Made by a program: the position numbers and the translations under genes. From Rhizobium sp. (GTDB taxonomy: Bacteria > Pseudomonadota > Alphaproteobacteria > Rhizobiales > Rhizobiaceae), in contig JAQGJP010000016.1 in NCBI GenBank assembly GCA_028290545.1, positions 40,387 through 104,386 of the forward strand: a stretch of DNA of 64,000 nucleotides. The letters run 5' to 3'. Positions 61,721-64,000 of this stretch are shown here, in pieces (the first letter of the stretch is position 1; every line of letters starts with the position of its first letter). Below the pieces are notes generated by a model. It searched no databases. It was not told the origin of the DNA and worked only from the letters and a program-made list of their open reading frames with translations.

Positions 61721-61744
61721 ATGAGATCATAATATTATAATATG
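61721..61744. promoter_or_regulatory. AT-rich palindrome upstream of the sugar importer operon
   Basis: Contains overlapping palindromes ATAATATTAT (61729-61738) and ATATTATAATAT (61732-61743), plus the heptamer ATCATAA (61726-61732) that also forms one arm of the operator at 54947-54966. It lies 39 bases upstream of the permease start. Operator function is inferred. Confidence 0.4.
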
Positions 61745-61824
61745 TCAATGTCATTTATGGTGCGGCCTTCTAAGCCAGCCTCTACGATGGTGTGGTCAGG
61801 CGAGTGTTGAATTCGTGTCTATAA

Positions 61825-61832
61825 TACCGGTA
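61825..61832. promoter_or_regulatory. TACCGGTA palindrome upstream of the LacI regulator
   Basis: Eight-base palindrome with the central CG-containing core common in LacI-family operators, 59 bases upstream of the regulator start at 61891. It may be an autoregulatory site, though it is short. Confidence 0.3.
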
Positions 61833-61890
61833 CCATTCCGGCGTGTCATCGTGCATGGTGGGGCCGTGTGACGAAGGAAAACAATGGATC

Positions 61891-62925
61891 ATGAGTGACA
61901 AACCGCCACAGAAGAGCGGCAGGAAATCGCTGGGCAAGATCGGCGTGCGCGAGATCGCCAAGCGCGCCGGCGTTGCGCCGATGACCGTTTCGCGGGCTCT
62001 GTCGAACCCCGATTCGGTCGCGCCTGCGACGCGCGCGCGGGTCATGGAGGCGATCGAGGCTGCGGGTTTCGTGCCGAGCCGTATTGCGTCGAGCATGAAG
62101 AGCAGCGGTCGGATCATCGCCACCGTCGTGCCGCCGCTGATCAATTCCGGCATTGCCGAACAAGTACAGGGCATGTCGGATGAATGCCATGACAACGACT
62201 ATATCCTGCTGTTGGTCCAGGGCGATTTCACGCCCGACGCGGAAGAAACGGCGATTCGCGCGCTGCAAGGCTGGCGGCCGGCGGGTATGATCCTGCAAAG
62301 CTTTGTGCAGAAGGAAACCGTGCGCGAACTGCTTGCTGCCAGCGGCGCGCCAATCGTCGAAATCAGCGAAATCAAGGGCCGCGCGCCGATCGACATGCTG
62401 GTCGGCGTGTCGAATTTCGAAACGGCCTACGCCATGACCATGCATCTCGCCGCCAAGGGTTACAAACGCATCGGCTTCGTCTCGACGCCGATCCACGGCA
62501 ATGACCGATTGCAGCAACGCCGCACTGGATATCACGCGGCGCTGGAAACCTTGCGGTTTGCCGATGACGGCATGGAAATCGAGGTGCCGATCACCACGCT
62601 CGGTGGTTCGCACGCGCTGGCAGTCCTGACCGACCGGCATCCGGACATCGATGCGATCTTCTTTTCGAGCGACACGTTGGCGATCGGCGCCATTCAGGAA
62701 TGCCATCGTCGCGGCTGGAAAGTGCCGCAGCGCATCGCGATCGCCGGCTACGGCGACATGGATCTTGCCTCGCAGCTTTATCCGACACTGACGACGGTGC
62801 GCGTCCAACGCTACGAGATGGGCCGCCGTGCCGTGCGTCAACTTCTCGCGCGGCTGAACGGCGAGGCGCATTTGCCCAACATTGTCAGCCTCGGTTTCGA
62901 GATCGTCGACAGGGAAAGCACCTAG
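61891..62925 (+). CDS. LacI-family transcriptional regulator of the sugar locus
   Basis: 344-residue LacI/GntR-gluconate-type repressor. Helix-turn-helix: KIGVREIAKRAGVAPMTVSRALSNPDSVAPATRARVMEAI. Effector domain: VDAIFFSSDTLAIGAIQECHRRGWKVPQRIAIAGYGDMDLA. The ATG at 61891 is preferred over an in-frame ATG at 61843; AAGGA lies about 12 bases upstream. It is divergent from the sugar importer operon and probably controls it, and possibly the operon at 54988 and the dehydratase at 62940. Confidence 0.88.
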   Translation: MSDKPPQKSGRKSLGKIGVREIAKRAGVAPMTVSRALSNPDSVAPATRARVMEAIEAAGFVPSRIASSMKSSGRIIATVVPPLINSGIAEQVQGMSDECHDNDYILLLVQGDFTPDAEETAIRALQGWRPAGMILQSFVQKETVRELLAASGAPIVEISEIKGRAPIDMLVGVSNFETAYAMTMHLAAKGYKRIGFVSTPIHGNDRLQQRRTGYHAALETLRFADDGMEIEVPITTLGGSHALAVLTDRHPDIDAIFFSSDTLAIGAIQECHRRGWKVPQRIAIAGYGDMDLASQLYPTLTTVRVQRYEMGRRAVRQLLARLNGEAHLPNIVSLGFEIVDREST

Positions 62926-62939
62926 CTGCGGCGCGTGCA

Positions 62940-64000
62940 TTATTTGCCCTCCTCCCCTCGCCCCAGCCGCTTCTCCCAGCCTTGCGCGTGAACGTTCAGA
63001 TAGGCATGCGGATCGTATGGATGCTCCTTGATGACATCGATGTTGAGATCGATGCCCAATCCCGGCGCCTGGGGTAGCGACAGATGGCCGTTTTGCGGAT
63101 TGATGCTCGGGCGCCAGGTGACGAGATCGCGCGTCCAAGGATCGTTGAAGGCGTCGAAATGCTCCTGAATCAGGAAATTCGGCACCACTGCCGCCAATTG
63201 CAGGCAGACGGCGGTCGCGACCGGACCGCCGCTCTGGTGCGGGGCGATATAGCTGCCATGCGCGAGGGCCAGATTGGCGACCGCGAGGGTCGGCGCGATA
63301 CCGCCAAGCGACATCGGCTCCGGCTGGAAGATATTGACATCACCGCCGGCCGAAAGCGCATAGAATTGCCCGACCGTGTCGTACATCTCCCCGGTCGCCA
63401 CAGGGATCGGGCTTCGCCGGGCGACGGGGTGCACGGCCTCCTGCCGGTCGCGCGTCGTCGGCTCCTCCCACCAGTAGATATCGAGGTCTGCGAATTTCTC
63501 CGCTGCCTGAAGTGCTGCGATTTCGGTGAAGCGTGCATGCACGTCGATCAGGATCAGCGTGCCTTTCGGCAATTTGTCGCGCAGCATCCGGCAGATGTCG
63601 TAGGAGAGATCAAGTTCGTCGCGCGAGATGAAACCCTGCGCCGTGCCGAACGGGTCAAGTTTCATCGCCTTGAAGCCACGATCGATGACGACTTGCGCCG
63701 CGTCTAGAAAGGCCTCCGGCGTCCGCTCGGTGCGGTACCAGCCGTTGGCGTAGCCGAGCACGGTTTCGCGCACCTGCCCGCCCAGCAATTGATGGATCGG
63801 CACGCCGAGTTTCTTGCCGAGAATGTCCCAGCAGGCAATTTCGATGGCGGCGATCACCGTGCGGTGGATATGTCCGCCATCGAGCGAGACGCTGTCGAGC
63901 AGCCGCTTGGCGAGCGAATGGATCCGCAGCGGATCCTGCCCGATCGCCAGATGCTTGAGTTCATGCACGCCGGCTTCGGTTGTCTTGATGAAGCCGTTCA
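62940..64000 (-). CDS. Enolase-superfamily dehydratase (mandelate racemase/muconate lactonizing type), partial
   Basis: C-terminal part of a mandelate racemase-like enzyme; the frame stays open through the right edge of the window, so the N-terminus lies beyond 64000. Active-site landmarks: Lys in GFKAMKLDPFG, Asp ligand in LILIDVHARF, Glu ligand in YWWEEPTTR, Glu in VATGEMYDTVG, and general base His in YIAPHQSGG. This His/Lys set fits sugar-acid dehydratases. It converges on the LacI gene with 14 bases between stop codons and likely dehydrates a sugar acid produced by the SDRs in this locus. Confidence 0.85.
   Translation of the reverse strand, partial: NGFIKTTEAGVHELKHLAIGQDPLRIHSLAKRLLDSVSLDGGHIHRTVIAAIEIACWDILGKKLGVPIHQLLGGQVRETVLGYANGWYRTERTPEAFLDAAQVVIDRGFKAMKLDPFGTAQGFISRDELDLSYDICRMLRDKLPKGTLILIDVHARFTEIAALQAAEKFADLDIYWWEEPTTRDRQEAVHPVARRSPIPVATGEMYDTVGQFYALSAGGDVNIFQPEPMSLGGIAPTLAVANLALAHGSYIAPHQSGGPVATAVCLQLAAVVPNFLIQEHFDAFNDPWTRDLVTWRPSINPQNGHLSLPQAPGLGIDLNIDVIKEHPYDPHAYLNVHAQGWEKRLGRGEEGK

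Noticed and set aside
1..64000. Mobile elements, CRISPR arrays, rRNA or tRNA genes
   Set aside because: No transposase or integrase motifs, no regularly spaced repeats and no rRNA or complete tRNA structure were recognised on either strand.

Overview
The window is about 64 kb of GC-rich chromosome- or chromid-like DNA. Gene content, codon use and regulatory signals point to an alphaproteobacterium of the order Hyphomicrobiales (Rhizobium, Mesorhizobium or Phyllobacterium-like). The pointers are five complete solute-importing ABC systems, a general-stress promoter of the EcfG type (GGAAC-N16-CGTT), a relic of a rhizobial glycine-betaine-demethylase-like gene pair, DUF992 and DUF883-like proteins, and a cobalamin riboswitch next to metH. 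I see no rRNA, tRNA, CRISPR array, transposase or integrase. The window looks like catabolic and transport territory rather than a mobile island.

Layout. 0.2-7.3 kb: a plus-strand operon with a BMP-family (nucleoside/purine-type) ABC importer, a Rieske-oxygenase-like protein that lacks its Rieske cluster, and guanine deaminase; it reads as purine salvage or catabolism. 7.3-9.2 kb: small envelope or stress genes (DUF922 putative protease, VanZ-like, a secreted unknown, a DUF883-like membrane protein with an EcfG promoter). 9.3-15.7 kb: a minus-strand operon of XRE-cupin regulator, polyamine-type ABC importer, FAD amine-oxidase-like enzyme and cupin. 16.0-19.6 kb: a CUT2 sugar importer. 19.8-27.1 kb: a minus-strand operon of LacI regulator, CUT1 sugar importer and an ADP-ribosylglycohydrolase-family enzyme. 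27.3-32.0 kb: metH, then an apparently orphaned cobalamin riboswitch with an intrinsic terminator, then a deletion scar joining the start of an oxygenase gene to the end of its reductase gene.

32.0-36.2 kb: a five-gene catabolic operon (DABB, YciI, zinc ADH, SDR, cupin) divergent from a LysR regulator. 36.3-45.8 kb: a secreted unknown, a translationally coupled pair of a Cys-rich unknown and a 2-oxoglutarate/Fe oxygenase of the putative DNA-repair type, an ABC exporter, and a YhaN/YhaO (SbcCD-like) ATPase-nuclease pair. 46-48.2 kb: a 5-formyl-THF cyclo-ligase-like gene, an HPP-CBS membrane protein and a WGR-domain protein. 48.5-53.9 kb: tyrosine/homogentisate degradation (hppD, hmgA, fahA, maiA) with an Lrp-type and a MarR-type regulator. 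54-64 kb: a DUF992 protein and a sugar or sugar-acid locus (three SDRs, aldose epimerase, CUT2 importer, LacI regulator, enolase-superfamily dehydratase cut by the right edge).

The most unusual items are the Rieske-less oxygenase in the purine operon, the cobalamin riboswitch with no cobalamin gene behind it, the oxygenase/reductase fusion scar, the ADP-ribosylglycohydrolase built into a sugar-uptake operon, an SDR homologue that has lost its catalytic lysine, and three independent stem-loops placed just after substrate-binding-protein genes. All functional statements come from reading the sequence and recalling families; no database search was run.
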